A stretch of 64,000 bases of DNA from Streptomyces sp. CBMA291 (GCF_014596525.1 NZ_MSJP01000063.1:1-64000), one strand, 5' to 3'; positions 26,341-35,394 are shown, counted from the stretch's first letter. Numbers and translations: made by a program. The notes: generated by a model not told the origin, from the sequence alone.

Positions 26341-26709
26341 ATGAGCGGTGGGTGGTGGAGGACGATGCCGAAGCGCGGCGGCGCCGAGGTCTTCCGGATC
26401 ACGGGAGCCCGGCAGGGGCTCGCCGACGACGTGCGCGGACGCCAGCGACGCTATGTCATCTCGATGAGCATCCGTACGCTCTCGGTGATCGCGGCGGCGG
26501 TGCTGTGGAACGTCGAGCGGCACGTGGCCTTCGTGGCACTCGCCCTCGGTCTGCTGCTCCCCTATGTCGCGGTGGTGATCGCGAACGCGGGCCGCGAGAC
26601 CTCGCCGTCCCTTCCCTCCACATTCGTACCGGCTCCGGTGCGTCCCGCGCTGGGTGTCGCCGACGCCTCGGCGGGCCAGGACGGGGACCAGACGCACGGC
26701 CGGAACTGA
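26341..26709 (+). CDS. DUF3099-domain membrane protein
   Basis: A 122-residue actinobacterial protein. Residues about 15-45 form the soluble family start (VFRITGARQGLADDVRGRQRRYV), followed by two membrane helices (about 45-60 and 66-84) and a disordered tail. The DUF3099 family has no known function. The ATG at 26341 and an alternative ATG eight codons later (after GGAGGAC) are both possible; the family region starts after either. It is divergent from the GlsB-like gene. Confidence 0.8.
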   Translation: MSGGWWRTMPKRGGAEVFRITGARQGLADDVRGRQRRYVISMSIRTLSVIAAAVLWNVERHVAFVALALGLLLPYVAVVIANAGRETSPSLPSTFVPAPVRPALGVADASAGQDGDQTHGRN

Positions 26710-26834
26710 GCGTCGCGAGTGGCCTGAAAGCTCAGGAAATGCTCAGACCAATCATGTAGTTCCAGTGCACCGGACCCCAGGTACCGTGACATACTGCGTA
26801 CGCGCTCCGCATCCCCCGTCGGAGCGACGGACCG

Positions 26835-26868
26835 ATGCCGGGCAGCTCCCCCCGTGGCTGCCCGGCAT
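26835..26868 (+). terminator. Perfect 12-bp hairpin upstream of a small gene
   Basis: ATGCCGGGCAGC (26835-26846) pairs with GCTGCCCGGCAT (26857-26868) around a C-rich loop. It lies 126 bases after the DUF3099 stop and only 24 bases before the next start codon, so it could end the DUF3099 transcript or act as an attenuator in the leader of the next gene. Confidence 0.5.
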
Positions 26869-26891
26869 CGCCCTTGCTGGACAATGATCAG

Positions 26892-27119
26892 GTGAGCGAA
26901 GAGAAGCCGATCTGTTCCGCCAAGGGCTGCCGCACCGACGCCGTCTGGGTGCTCGCCTGGAACAACCCCAAGCTGCACACGCCCGAGCGGCGGAAGACCT
27001 GGCTCGCCTGCGAGGAGCACCGCGAGCATCTCTCCCAGTTCCTGGGCGTACGGGGATTCCTCAAGGACGTCGTCCCGCTCGCCGACTGGGAGAGCGACCA
27101 GACCGGCCAGACCACCTGA
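26892..27119 (+). CDS. Small cysteine/histidine protein, hypothetical
   Basis: A 75-residue cytoplasmic protein. CSAKGC (8-13) and ACEEHREHL (about 44-52) supply three cysteines and two histidines in a zinc-site-like arrangement, joined by AVWVLAWNNPKLHTPERRKTW. It is well conserved in style with other Streptomyces small proteins, but I know of no function. The GTG at 26892 follows GATCAG; the ribosome-binding site is weak. It ends convergently with moaA. Confidence 0.7.
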   Translation: MSEEKPICSAKGCRTDAVWVLAWNNPKLHTPERRKTWLACEEHREHLSQFLGVRGFLKDVVPLADWESDQTGQTT

Positions 27120-27170
27120 TCCGGCCGGTCCGGCTGCTCCGGTCCGGCCCGTCCCCGGGATCCGCCGGGT

Positions 27171-28160
27171 TCAGCCGCCGATCGACGACATCGGGCGTTC
27201 GGGCTGGTGGAAGCCCGGGGTGTCGAGGCCCGAGCCCGCCTTCTTGCCCCACATGGCCTGCTTCCAGAGCCCGGCGACCTCCTCGTCCGGTGCGCCCGAG
27301 CGCAGCGCGGCCCGCAGATCGGTCTCCTCGGTGGCGAACAGACAGGTCCGCACCTGTCCGTCGGCGGTGAGCCGGGTGCGGTCGCAGGCCTGGCAGAACG
27401 GGCGGGTGACCGAGGCGATGACCCCGACCGTGTGCGGTCCGCCGTCGACGGTCCAGCGCTCGGCGGGCGCCGAACCGCGCTCCCCCGCGCCCTCGTGCGT
27501 CAGGGTGAAGCGGGTGCGCAGCGACTCCAGGATGTCCCCGGCGGTGATCATGCCGTCCCGCTTCCAGCCGTGCTGGGCGTCGAGCGGCATCTGCTCGATG
27601 AAGCGCAGTTCGTATCCTTCGCGGATCGCCCAGGCGAGCAGGTCGGGGGCCTCGTCGTCGTTGAGTCCCGGCATCAGGACGGCGTTGACCTTGACCGGGG
27701 TGAGTCCGGCCGCCCGCGCGGCGGCCATGCCGTCCAGGACGTCCTGGTGGCGGTCGCGTCGGGTGAGGGCCTTGAAGACCTCGGGGCGCAGGGTGTCCAG
27801 GGAGACGTTGATCCGGTCGAGACCGGCGTCCCTGAGGGCTGCGGCCGTGCGCTTGAGGCCGATGCCGTTGGTGGTGAGGGACATCTCGGGGCGGGGCTCA
27901 AGGGCGGCGCAGCGCTCGACGATGCCGGTGAGGCCGGGGCGGAGCAGCGGTTCGCCGCCGGTGAAGCGGACCTCGGTGATGCCGAGATCGGTGACGGCGA
28001 GGCGGATCAGCCGGACGATCTCGTCGTCCGTGAGGAGGTCCGGCTTGCCGAGCCACTGGAGGCCCTCCTCCGGCATGCAGTAGGTACAGCGCAGATTGCA
28101 GCGGTCCGTGAGCGAGACGCGCAGGTCGGTGGCGACCCGGCCGTAGGTGTCGATGAGCAC
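27171..28160 (-). CDS. moaA: GTP 3',8-cyclase (molybdenum cofactor step 1)
   Basis: A 329-residue radical-SAM enzyme that converts GTP to 3',8-cyclo-GTP. The N-terminal iron-sulfur cysteines are C21, C25 and C28 (DRCNLRCTYCMP). FTGGEPL follows, and the C-terminal cluster cysteines are in FCQACDRTRLT and RTCLF. The protein ends in the required Gly-Gly. The length is normal. ATG at 28160. No other moa gene is adjacent. A strong hairpin (28250-28283) separates it from actP upstream on the same strand. Confidence 0.96.
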   Translation of the reverse strand: MLIDTYGRVATDLRVSLTDRCNLRCTYCMPEEGLQWLGKPDLLTDDEIVRLIRLAVTDLGITEVRFTGGEPLLRPGLTGIVERCAALEPRPEMSLTTNGIGLKRTAAALRDAGLDRINVSLDTLRPEVFKALTRRDRHQDVLDGMAAARAAGLTPVKVNAVLMPGLNDDEAPDLLAWAIREGYELRFIEQMPLDAQHGWKRDGMITAGDILESLRTRFTLTHEGAGERGSAPAERWTVDGGPHTVGVIASVTRPFCQACDRTRLTADGQVRTCLFATEETDLRAALRSGAPDEEVAGLWKQAMWGKKAGSGLDTPGFHQPERPMSSIGG

Positions 28161-28249
28161 TGTGGGCCCCCTCCCCTCTCCTGTGTCGTACCTCCGAGCC
28201 TACGTGAGGACGTCCGCCCCGAGGGGACGGTTTCCACCGGGAACGGGCT

Positions 28250-28283
28250 CGGCCGCGTCGCGGGGGGCCCCGCGACGCGGCCG
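28250..28283 (-). terminator. GC hairpin downstream of actP
   Basis: CGGCCGCGTCGCGGGG (28250-28265) is complementary to CCCCGCGACGCGGCCG (28268-28283). It lies 36 bases past the actP stop and upstream of moaA, and probably ends the actP transcript. Confidence 0.6.
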
Positions 28284-28318
28284 GCCGTTCTCCGGGGGGG
28301 GCGCCGAGCGTGTGCGGC

Positions 28319-29944
28319 TCAGTGCGCTCCGACACCGGTGAGGGACTTGACCTCCAGTTCGGCGTACTTGCCCGCGTCCGGCTCCTCCTTGGAGAGGAGG
28401 GAGCCGAGCCAGCCGAGGAGGAAGCCGAGCGGGATGGAGACGAGGCCCGGGTTCTCCAGCGGGAACCAGTAGAAGTCGACCGTCTTGAACATCGAGGTGG
28501 GCTTGCCGGAGACGACCGGCGAGAACAGCACGAGGACGACGGCGGAGATCAGACCGCCGTAGATCGACCACAGCGCGCCCTGGGTGGTGAACCGCTTCCA
28601 GAAGAGCGAGTAGAGGATCGTCGGCAGGTTGGCGGAGGCGGCGACCGCGAAGGCGAGGGCGACCAGACCGGCGACGTTGAGGTCGCGGGCGAGGGCGCCG
28701 AGGCCGATGGAGACGATGCCGATGAGGACGGTGGCCCAGCGGGCGGCCCGTACCTCCTCCTTCTCGGTGGCCTCTCCGCGCCGGATGACGTTGGCGTAGA
28801 TGTCGTGGGCGAACGACGAGGAGGAGGCCAGGGTCAGTCCGGCGACGACGGCGAGGATGGTCGCGAAGGCGACGGCGGAGATGACGGCGAGGAGGATCGC
28901 GCCGCCGGTCGATCCGGCGCCGCCGCCGATCTCCAGCGCGGCGAGCGGGGCGGCCGTGTTGCCCGCCTTGTTGGAGGCGATGATGTCGGTGTTCTTGAGG
29001 AGGGCGGCGGCGCCGAAGCCGAGGACGATCGTCATCAGGTAGAAGGCGCCGATGATGCCGATGGCCCAGTTGACCGACTTTCGGGCGGCCTTGGCGGTCG
29101 GCACCGTGTAGAAGCGGATCAGGATGTGCGGCAGTCCGGCGGTGCCGAGGACGAGTGCGATGCCGAGGGAGAGGAAGTCCAGCTTCGACAGGGCGGTGGC
29201 GCCGTACTTGAGGCCCGGCTCCAGGAAGGCGTCGCCCTTGCCGCTGTTGGTGGCGGCGGCGCCGAGCAGCTCCGAGATGTTGAAGTGGAACTTGAGGAGG
29301 ATGAGGAAGGTGATCAGGAGGGTGCCCGCGATGAGCAGGACCGCCTTGACCATCTGCACCCAGGTGGTGCCCTTCATGCCGCCGATGGTGACGTACACGA
29401 TCATCAGCAGGCCGACGAGGGCGACGATGCCGATCTTGCCGCCGTCACTGGTGATGCCGAGGAGCAGCGAGACGAGGACGCCCGCGCCCGCCATCTGGGC
29501 GAGCAGGTAGAAGATCGAGACGACGATGGTGGAGGTGCCAGCGGCGGTCCTGACGGGGCGCTGGCGCATCCGGTAGGCGAGGACGTCGCCCATGGTGAAG
29601 CGGCCGGAGTTGCGCAGCGGCTCGGCGACCAGGAGCAGGGCGACGAGCCAGGCGACGAGGAAGCCGACGGAGTAGAGGAAGCCGTCGTAGCCGAAGAGGG
29701 CGATGGCTCCGGCGATGCCGAGGAAGGACGCGGCGGACATGTAGTCGCCGGAGATCGCGAGGCCGTTCTGGAAGCCGGTGAACTGGCGTCCGCCCGCGTA
29801 GAAGTCGGCGGCGCTGCGGGTCTGGCGGCCGGCCCAGACGGTGATGACCAGGGTCGCGATGACGAAGGCGCCGAAGAGGGCCATGATCAGCGGCCGGTGT
29901 TCGCTGGTGGCGTTGCCCGCCGCGAGCAGGACGGGGGTGCTCAT
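28319..29944 (-). CDS. actP: Cation:acetate symporter (ActP type, SSS family)
   Basis: A 541-residue sodium:solute symporter with about 13 membrane helices. The SSS signatures are visible: the first core helix with GRQTRSAADFYAGGRQF (about 40-55) and SGDYMSAASFLG (about 60-71), and a long GGMKGTTWVQMVKAVLL segment near 215. ActP/MctC relatives bring acetate, pyruvate or propionate into the cell. Its ATG overlaps the end of a DUF485 gene by four bases, the standard arrangement for this transporter. The exact substrate is inferred. Confidence 0.9.
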   Translation of the reverse strand: MSTPVLLAAGNATSEHRPLIMALFGAFVIATLVITVWAGRQTRSAADFYAGGRQFTGFQNGLAISGDYMSAASFLGIAGAIALFGYDGFLYSVGFLVAWLVALLLVAEPLRNSGRFTMGDVLAYRMRQRPVRTAAGTSTIVVSIFYLLAQMAGAGVLVSLLLGITSDGGKIGIVALVGLLMIVYVTIGGMKGTTWVQMVKAVLLIAGTLLITFLILLKFHFNISELLGAAATNSGKGDAFLEPGLKYGATALSKLDFLSLGIALVLGTAGLPHILIRFYTVPTAKAARKSVNWAIGIIGAFYLMTIVLGFGAAALLKNTDIIASNKAGNTAAPLAALEIGGGAGSTGGAILLAVISAVAFATILAVVAGLTLASSSSFAHDIYANVIRRGEATEKEEVRAARWATVLIGIVSIGLGALARDLNVAGLVALAFAVAASANLPTILYSLFWKRFTTQGALWSIYGGLISAVVLVLFSPVVSGKPTSMFKTVDFYWFPLENPGLVSIPLGFLLGWLGSLLSKEEPDAGKYAELEVKSLTGVGAH

Positions 29945-30312
29945 GCGTCGCCCTCCATTCGGGTCCGGATGGCCTCGGCTCGGGGGTCGAGCCGGTTCGC
30001 CGCGTGCCGCGCGTACAGCCAGGCGATGAGGAAGGTGGTGAGGAACTGTCCGAGGCCCAGGACGAGGGCGACGTTGATGTTGCCGAAGACCTTGGTGCCC
30101 ATGAAGCCGCCCGCGTAGTTGGAGAGCAGCACGTAGAGCAGGTACCAGGCGATGAAGGCCAGGGTGAGCGGGAAGGCGAACGATCGGTGGGCGCGTCGCA
30201 GTTCGCCGAACTCCGCGCTCTTCTGCACCTCGACGAACTGCTCCGTCGTGGGCTGCGCGGGTCCGGGGGCGGCTCCCGTCCCCTCTCTGGGCGGCGGTAC
30301 TTCGGTAGCCAC
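29941..30312 (-). CDS. DUF485-domain membrane protein, ActP partner
   Basis: A 123-residue protein: an acidic/proline-rich start, then the DUF485 motif FGELRRAHRSFAFPLTLAFIAWYLLYVLL (about 36-64) and a second helix (about 75-100), with a charged tail. It is commonly encoded just ahead of acetate symporters and is needed with them, but its mechanism is unknown. The GTG at 30312 is preceded by GAGGAG six bases upstream, which is better than the ATG 12 codons earlier. Confidence 0.87.
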   Translation of the reverse strand: MATEVPPPREGTGAAPGPAQPTTEQFVEVQKSAEFGELRRAHRSFAFPLTLAFIAWYLLYVLLSNYAGGFMGTKVFGNINVALVLGLGQFLTTFLIAWLYARHAANRLDPRAEAIRTRMEGDA

Positions 30313-30586
30313 GGAATCTCCTCGTGACGCGGGGGTGGACGGCATGGTCAAGGGGGCCTCACCGGGGGTGCGGTACGAGGGGTTCCGAGCGGAACCCCTC
30401 CCCTGCACAACGGCACGGAGCGGGAGGCGAAGTGGTTCACGCCCGAGGATTTCTTCAAGGACTTCTTCATAAAGTCTTCTCAACTCATTGAAGCGCAAGG
30501 AAGATCAGCGATAACTTCACTCGTCACACACCTGTTCGCGCGCAAAACCGCCCGCGGACAGCTCGTACGGATGATGTGGAGAACCC

Positions 30587-32125
30587 ATGGCTCATCTGGG
30601 ATCGAGGCGCGGCCGAGCTCTCGCTCTGCCGGTTGGTCTCGCGCTCACGGCGTCGCTCGGCTTCCTTCCTTCCGGCGCCGCCTCCGCCGCGGAACTGAGC
30701 GACGCCCCCGCGTCCGCCGTCGTGGTGACCGACGGCCCGAAGCTCTCGTACGTCGTGAACGTCGCGGGCGGCAAGAAGACCGGCGCCGCGGTGAAGAAGG
30801 CGATCGCCGCCGCGGGCGGCGAGGTGGTCATCTCGTACGACCAGATAGGTGTGGTCGTCGTCCACTCGCAGAACCCCGAGTTCGCGAAGACGATCCGCAA
30901 GGCCCGTGGCGTGGTGTCGGCCGGTGCGACCCGTACCGCGCCGCTCTCCGTGCAGGGCGACGACTCCGTCGGCGGCACCGAGGTCCTCACCGAGGCCGAG
31001 GCGAAGGCCGCTGCCGCCCGTGCGACGGCCGACCAGGACGCGCTGGAGCCCCTCCAGTGGGACCTCCCCGCGATCAAGGCCGACAAGGCGCACCAGCGGA
31101 CGCTGGGCAGCAGCCGGGTGACCGTCGGCGTCATCGACACGGGTGTCGACGACACCCACCCGGACCTGGCGCCGAACTTCAGCGCCAAGGCCTCGGCCAA
31201 CTGCGTCTCCGGCAAGCCCGACACCACGGCCGGCTCCTGGCGCCCGAACCCGGGCGAGAGCGACCACGGCACGCACGTCGCCGGTACGATCGCCGCCGCC
31301 AAGAACGGCATCGGCATCACCGGTGTCGCCCCCGGCGTGAAGGTCGCGGGCATCAAGGTGGCGAACCCGGACGGCTTCTTCTACACCGAGGCCGTGGTCT
31401 GCGGCTTCGTGTGGGCGGCCGAGCACGGCGTCGACATCACGAACAACAGCTACTACACCGACCCGTGGATGTTCGCCTGCAAGAACGACGCGGACCAGAA
31501 GGCCCTCATCGAGGCGGTCACCCGCGCCACCCGCTACGCGGAGAAGAAGGGCACGGTCAACGTCGCCGCGGCCGGAAACTCCAAGTTCGACCTGGCCGCC
31601 GACTCGATCGTCGACGACAGCAGCCCGAACGACTCCACCGCGGGCGGCCGGGTCATCAACCCGAAGGAGTGCTTCGACTACCCGTCGATGCTCCCGGGCG
31701 TCGTCACGGTCTCCGCGACCGGTGCGAAGAACCTGAAGGCCTCGTACTCCAACTACGGTCTCGGGGTCGTCGACATCGCCGCCCCCGGTGGCGACCGCAC
31801 CCAGTACCAGGCGCCCGACGCCCCCGCGACCAACGGTCTCATCCTGTCGACCACGGTCAACGGCGGCTACAACTACAAGGCCGGTACGTCGATGGCCTCG
31901 CCGCACGTGGCGGGCGTCCTCGCGCTGATCAAGTCGACGCACCCGAACGCCTCCCCGGCGGCCCTGAAGGCCCTGCTGTACGCGCAGGCCGACAAGCTCG
32001 CCTGCACCAACCCGTACGACATCGACTCGGACGGCAAGATCGACGCCGTCTGCGAGGGCGGCAAGAACAAGAACGGCTTCTACGGAGTCGGTCTGATCGA
32101 CGCGCTGGACGCCGTCCGCCGCTGA
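30587..32125 (+). CDS. Secreted S8 family serine peptidase (subtilisin-like)
   Basis: A 512-residue exported protease. Residues 1-35 are a signal peptide ending in ASAA. A propeptide-like region of about 50-155 follows. The mature S8 domain carries the full catalytic triad: Asp184 (VIDTGVDDTHPDL), His227 (DHGTHVAGT) and Ser435 (AGTSMASPHVAG), with the oxyanion region NVAAAGNS. Cysteines at CVSGK, VVCGF, FACKND, ECFDY, ACTN and AVCEG suggest disulphides. No sorting or membrane anchor is seen, so it is released. It is divergent from the acetate symporter operon. A strong hairpin follows. Confidence 0.94.
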   Translation: MAHLGSRRGRALALPVGLALTASLGFLPSGAASAAELSDAPASAVVVTDGPKLSYVVNVAGGKKTGAAVKKAIAAAGGEVVISYDQIGVVVVHSQNPEFAKTIRKARGVVSAGATRTAPLSVQGDDSVGGTEVLTEAEAKAAAARATADQDALEPLQWDLPAIKADKAHQRTLGSSRVTVGVIDTGVDDTHPDLAPNFSAKASANCVSGKPDTTAGSWRPNPGESDHGTHVAGTIAAAKNGIGITGVAPGVKVAGIKVANPDGFFYTEAVVCGFVWAAEHGVDITNNSYYTDPWMFACKNDADQKALIEAVTRATRYAEKKGTVNVAAAGNSKFDLAADSIVDDSSPNDSTAGGRVINPKECFDYPSMLPGVVTVSATGAKNLKASYSNYGLGVVDIAAPGGDRTQYQAPDAPATNGLILSTTVNGGYNYKAGTSMASPHVAGVLALIKSTHPNASPAALKALLYAQADKLACTNPYDIDSDGKIDAVCEGGKNKNGFYGVGLIDALDAVRR

Positions 32126-32168
32126 TGACGGTTCCGGTCCGCCGCTGACGGCGACCCGGACGAACGAG

Positions 32169-32201
32169 GGCCCCGACGGGACGCATCCCGCCGGGGCCTT
32201 C
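32169..32201 (+). terminator. Terminator of the S8 peptidase
   Basis: GGCCCCG (32169-32175) pairs with CGGGGCC (32192-32198), extended internally by GGGA/TCCC, followed by TTCG. It is 43 bases after the stop codon. Confidence 0.65.
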
Positions 32202-32206
32202 GCCAT

Positions 32207-32311
32207 GGCACCCGCAGGGCTGAGGGACCGGCACCCGTAGTCCTCGGGACCGGCACCCGTACTCCTCGGGATGGCACTCTCGCCCCTCAGAGGTGGCACT
32301 CGGTGCCACAC
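32207..32311 (+). repeat. Array of 22-bp repeats (GGCACYC) ending at the CoA-transferase start
   Basis: The core GGCAC(C/T)C begins at 32207, 32230, 32252, 32273 and 32295, that is, every 21 to 23 bases. The best unit is GGGACCGGCACCCGTA then GTCCTC (22 bases). Copies become more diverged toward the gene. The last lies in a perfect 7-3-7 palindrome GTGGCAC TCG GTGCCAC (32293-32309), ten bases before the ATG at 32319. Two-turn spacing would place all cores on one DNA face. Confidence 0.75.
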
Positions 32312-32318
32312 TGTCTCC

Positions 32319-33653
32319 ATGGACGAACGAACGCGCCTCGGTACGGAGTTGTCGTGGTCGGCCCTGGGCGGCGATCCCGCCCTGCTCGACCGGGTGGAGT
32401 ACGCCGGGCCCCCCGGGCTGCTCCCCGCCCGCCTCCCGGTGCGGGACCTGGCCCGTGCCACCGTCGCCGTCGCCGGGCTCGCCGCGATCGAACGGGCCGG
32501 GCTCCCCGGTCCCGTACGGGTCGACGAGGCGGCCGTCGCCACCGCCTTCACCAGCGAGCGCCATCTACGGATCGACGGGCGGGCGCCGGTGAACTTCGCG
32601 CCGCTCTCCCGGTTCTGGCGGAGCGCCGACGGCTGGGTCCGCACCCACGCCAACTACCCGCACCACAGGGCCGCCCTGCTGCGCGCCCTCGGCCTGCGGG
32701 AGGAGTCGCCGGAGGCACTCGGGGCGGCGATCGGCGCCCGTACGTCCATCGAGACCGAGACGGCGGTGTACGCGGCCGGGGGCCTGGCCGTGGCCGTGCG
32801 CACCCCCGAGCAGTGGGCGGCGCACGAGCAGGGCCGGGAGGTCGCGGCGCGCCCGCTGCTGACCCGGGAACGGCTCGACGACGCCCCGCCCCCGCCCCGT
32901 ACCCGACCGCTGCGGGTCCTCGATCTGACCCGGGTGATCGCCGGACCGGTCGCCACCCGGACGCTCGCGCTGCTCGGCGCCGACGTGCTGCGGATCGACC
33001 CGCCGGACCTCCCGGAACTGCCCGACCAGCACGCGGACACGGGCGTCGGCAAGCGGAGCACGGCGCTGGACCTGAGGCGCCCCACCGACCGGCGGGCCTT
33101 CGGGGAACTCCTCTCCTCCGCCGACGTGCTCGTCACCGGCTACCGGCCGGGCGCCCTGGAGCGCCACGTACCGCACCGGCCGGGTCTGGTCACCGCCCGG
33201 CTCTCCGCGTGGGGCGACTTCGGGCCGTGGGGCGGGCGGCGCGGCTTCGACAGCCTGGTGCAGGCGGCGACCGGCATCGCGGTCGTCGAAGGCTCGGCCG
33301 GGGAGCCGGGGGCGCTGCCCGCGCAGGCGCTGGACCACGGCACGGGGTATCTGCTGGCGGCGGCGGTGCTTCGCGCGCTGACCGAGCAGGACCGGGACGG
33401 CGGGAGCAGGCTGCTCCGGCTGGGGCTCGCCCGGACGGGCCACTGGCTGACCCACGCCCTGCCCCGCTCCCCCGACGGCGAGGACACGGCGGGCTCCCCC
33501 GTCGACACCGCGCCGCACCTCGTGGAGTCGGACGGGCCGCTCGGACGGGTGCGGCACGCGCGCCCGCCCGTCGCGTACGAGGGCGGCCCGACGGGCTGGT
33601 CGCGCCCGCCGGGCGTGGCGGGGGCCGACGCGCCCCGCTGGCTCGGCGCCTGA
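32319..33653 (+). CDS. CoA-transferase family III (CaiB/BaiF) protein
   Basis: A 444-residue protein of the class III CoA-transferase family, which moves CoA between carboxylic acids. The nucleotide/CoA region has VLDLTRVIAGPVATRTLALLGADVLRIDPP (near 205-235), GKRSTALDLRRP and DVLVTGYRPGALERH. The first 190 residues are an atypical extra region, so only one of the two usual lobes is standard. The catalytic aspartate expected near the ALDHGTG-like segment is plausible but not certain. The substrate is unknown. The ATG at 32319 lies just after the 22-bp repeat array and palindrome. Confidence 0.82.
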   Translation: MDERTRLGTELSWSALGGDPALLDRVEYAGPPGLLPARLPVRDLARATVAVAGLAAIERAGLPGPVRVDEAAVATAFTSERHLRIDGRAPVNFAPLSRFWRSADGWVRTHANYPHHRAALLRALGLREESPEALGAAIGARTSIETETAVYAAGGLAVAVRTPEQWAAHEQGREVAARPLLTRERLDDAPPPPRTRPLRVLDLTRVIAGPVATRTLALLGADVLRIDPPDLPELPDQHADTGVGKRSTALDLRRPTDRRAFGELLSSADVLVTGYRPGALERHVPHRPGLVTARLSAWGDFGPWGGRRGFDSLVQAATGIAVVEGSAGEPGALPAQALDHGTGYLLAAAVLRALTEQDRDGGSRLLRLGLARTGHWLTHALPRSPDGEDTAGSPVDTAPHLVESDGPLGRVRHARPPVAYEGGPTGWSRPPGVAGADAPRWLGA

Positions 33654-33660
33654 CAGGCCG

Positions 33661-34371
33661 CTAGGCCGTCTCTTTCGGACCTTGCCCGACCCGGCCGGAT
33701 CCGGAAGGGACGGCCTGGACACCGGGCCCGCGCTCGCCCCGGAGTGCCCGGAGCGCGCCCGTCGCCAGCAGGTACTGGGCCGCGATGTAGGTGGCCATCA
33801 CCCAGAAGTCGGGGGCGGGCAGCTGGGGCCAGTCGGCGATGCCGGTGGCGATGAGGGTGTCCGAGAGCAGGAAGAGCGCGCCGCCGATCCCCGCCGCGAG
33901 CCCGAGGGAACTGGCCCGGTACGCCATGGCGGTGAGCAGCAGGGAGTAGCAGGCGACCGGGAGCCTGAGTCCGGCGGGGAGGTCGGACCAGAGGAGGACG
34001 ACGGTGCCGCCGAGGGCGAGCGCGTAGAGGACGCCGAGCGCCGGGGAGGTGCGGCGGCGGCCGAAGAGCACCAGGTAGCAGACGTGCCCGGCGGCGAAGG
34101 AGCCCATGCCGACGAGGAAGGCCCAGTCGGCGTCGAAGAGCAGGAAGACGTCGCCGCCCCAGCCGAAGAGGAGCGCGGCGGTCAGCAGCCGGGGGGCGCC
34201 CCGGCTGACGGCGTACGCGGCGAGCAGCGGAAGCAGCAGGGGCTTGGCCACCCGGTGGCCGAGGTCGGCGTCCGCGAGCAGGGAGACCAGGTCGACGGCG
34301 GCGGCGAGCCCGAAGGCGGCGAGCAGGAGGCGGGAGGGCGTGCCGGCGGGCTCGCGGGGGGACGGGTTCAC
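33661..34371 (-). CDS. YhhN/TMEM86-type lysoplasmalogenase family membrane protein
   Basis: A 236-residue polytopic protein with about eight membrane helices and the YhhN signature KPLLLPLLAAY (about 43-53), then LFGWGGDVFLLF and VGMGSFAAGHVCY. Known members hydrolyse lysoplasmalogen ether lipids; activity here is inferred. The GTG at 34371 overlaps the stop of the upstream desaturase gene by four bases, so the two lipid-related genes are translationally coupled. Confidence 0.85.
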   Translation of the reverse strand: MNPSPREPAGTPSRLLLAAFGLAAAVDLVSLLADADLGHRVAKPLLLPLLAAYAVSRGAPRLLTAALLFGWGGDVFLLFDADWAFLVGMGSFAAGHVCYLVLFGRRRTSPALGVLYALALGGTVVLLWSDLPAGLRLPVACYSLLLTAMAYRASSLGLAAGIGGALFLLSDTLIATGIADWPQLPAPDFWVMATYIAAQYLLATGALRALRGERGPGVQAVPSGSGRVGQGPKETA

Positions 34372-35252
34372 GCGGTGGCCTTCGGGGTCGCGGGGCGGGT
34401 GGGGCGGTGGTCGGGCCCGGTGGGTGCGGGCTGCCAGCCGGGGCCCCGGAAGACGCGCCCGGCCCGCTCGCGCCAGCTGTGGGCGGTGCGCAGGTCGCGG
34501 GCGATGGCGGCGTACTCGTGGGTGGCGACGCGCAGCGGGTTGTAGGTCTCGATGTTCTTGGTGAGTCCGTAGACGGGCCGCTCGGTCTCGGCCGCCCAGG
34601 AGCCGAAGAGTCGGTCCCAGACGATGAGGATGCCGCCGAAGTTGCGGTCGAGGTAGCCGCCCTGGGACGCGTGGTGGACGCGGTGGTGGGAGGGCGTGTT
34701 GAGGACGTACTCGAAGGGGCGGGGCAACGTGCCGATGCGCTCGGTGTGGATCCAGAACTGGTAGACGAGGTTGACCGAGTAGCAGAAGGCGAGCGCCGCC
34801 GGGTGCACACCGAGGGCGATGAGCGGCAGGTAGAACGGCCAGCCCGCGACGCTGGTCCAGGGCTGGCGCAAGGCGGTGGTGAGGTTGAACCTGCGGCTGC
34901 TGTGGTGGACGACGTGGCAGGCCCACAGGATGCGGACGACGTGGTGGCCCCGGTGCTGCCAGTAGTAGAAGAAGTCCTGTCCGAGCAGCATGAGCGGGAT
35001 CGTCCACCACAGGACGGGGACGCGGAGCGGGGTCAGCTCGTAGACGAGGGTGTAGACCGCGACGATGGGGATCTTCCACAACGCGTCGAAGAGGAGGCTG
35101 CCCAGGCCCATGCCGACGCTCGTGACGGCGTCCTTGGTCTCGTACCCGGCGGCTTCCTCGTCGGGACGGAGCCGGTGGCTCACCAACTCCACGACGGTGA
35201 GCAGGACGAACGCCGGTATGGACCAGAGCACGACATCGGGCAGGTTCGGCAT
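34368..35252 (-). CDS. Sterol desaturase / fatty-acid hydroxylase family protein
   Basis: A 294-residue membrane protein with four or five helices and the di-iron histidine clusters of this family: HRGHH (100-104), HVVHH (113-117) and later HRVHHAS. These enzymes hydroxylate or desaturate lipids with oxygen. The bacterial substrate is unknown, but the coupled YhhN-type gene downstream points to ether or membrane lipid metabolism. ATG at 35252. The C terminus is a proline-rich tail. Confidence 0.88.
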   Translation of the reverse strand: MPNLPDVVLWSIPAFVLLTVVELVSHRLRPDEEAAGYETKDAVTSVGMGLGSLLFDALWKIPIVAVYTLVYELTPLRVPVLWWTIPLMLLGQDFFYYWQHRGHHVVRILWACHVVHHSSRRFNLTTALRQPWTSVAGWPFYLPLIALGVHPAALAFCYSVNLVYQFWIHTERIGTLPRPFEYVLNTPSHHRVHHASQGGYLDRNFGGILIVWDRLFGSWAAETERPVYGLTKNIETYNPLRVATHEYAAIARDLRTAHSWRERAGRVFRGPGWQPAPTGPDHRPTRPATPKATA

Positions 35253-35394
35253 GCCGACGACGGTAGAGGTGGGGGCGGGGCTGCGGCTAGACGTGGTTAC
35301 CAACAAGTATGCGAGACGGCCCGTCAGCAAGTGTTGGTGGCTTCCGACAAGGCGGCGGCCCGGGGCGGACCGGAGGGGAACGGAGGGGGGTGGT

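Noticed and set aside
32272..32302. CIRCE-type HrcA site suggested by two TGGCACTC sequences.
   Set aside because: The two elements are direct, not inverted, and belong to the 22-bp repeat array; the downstream gene is not a chaperone.
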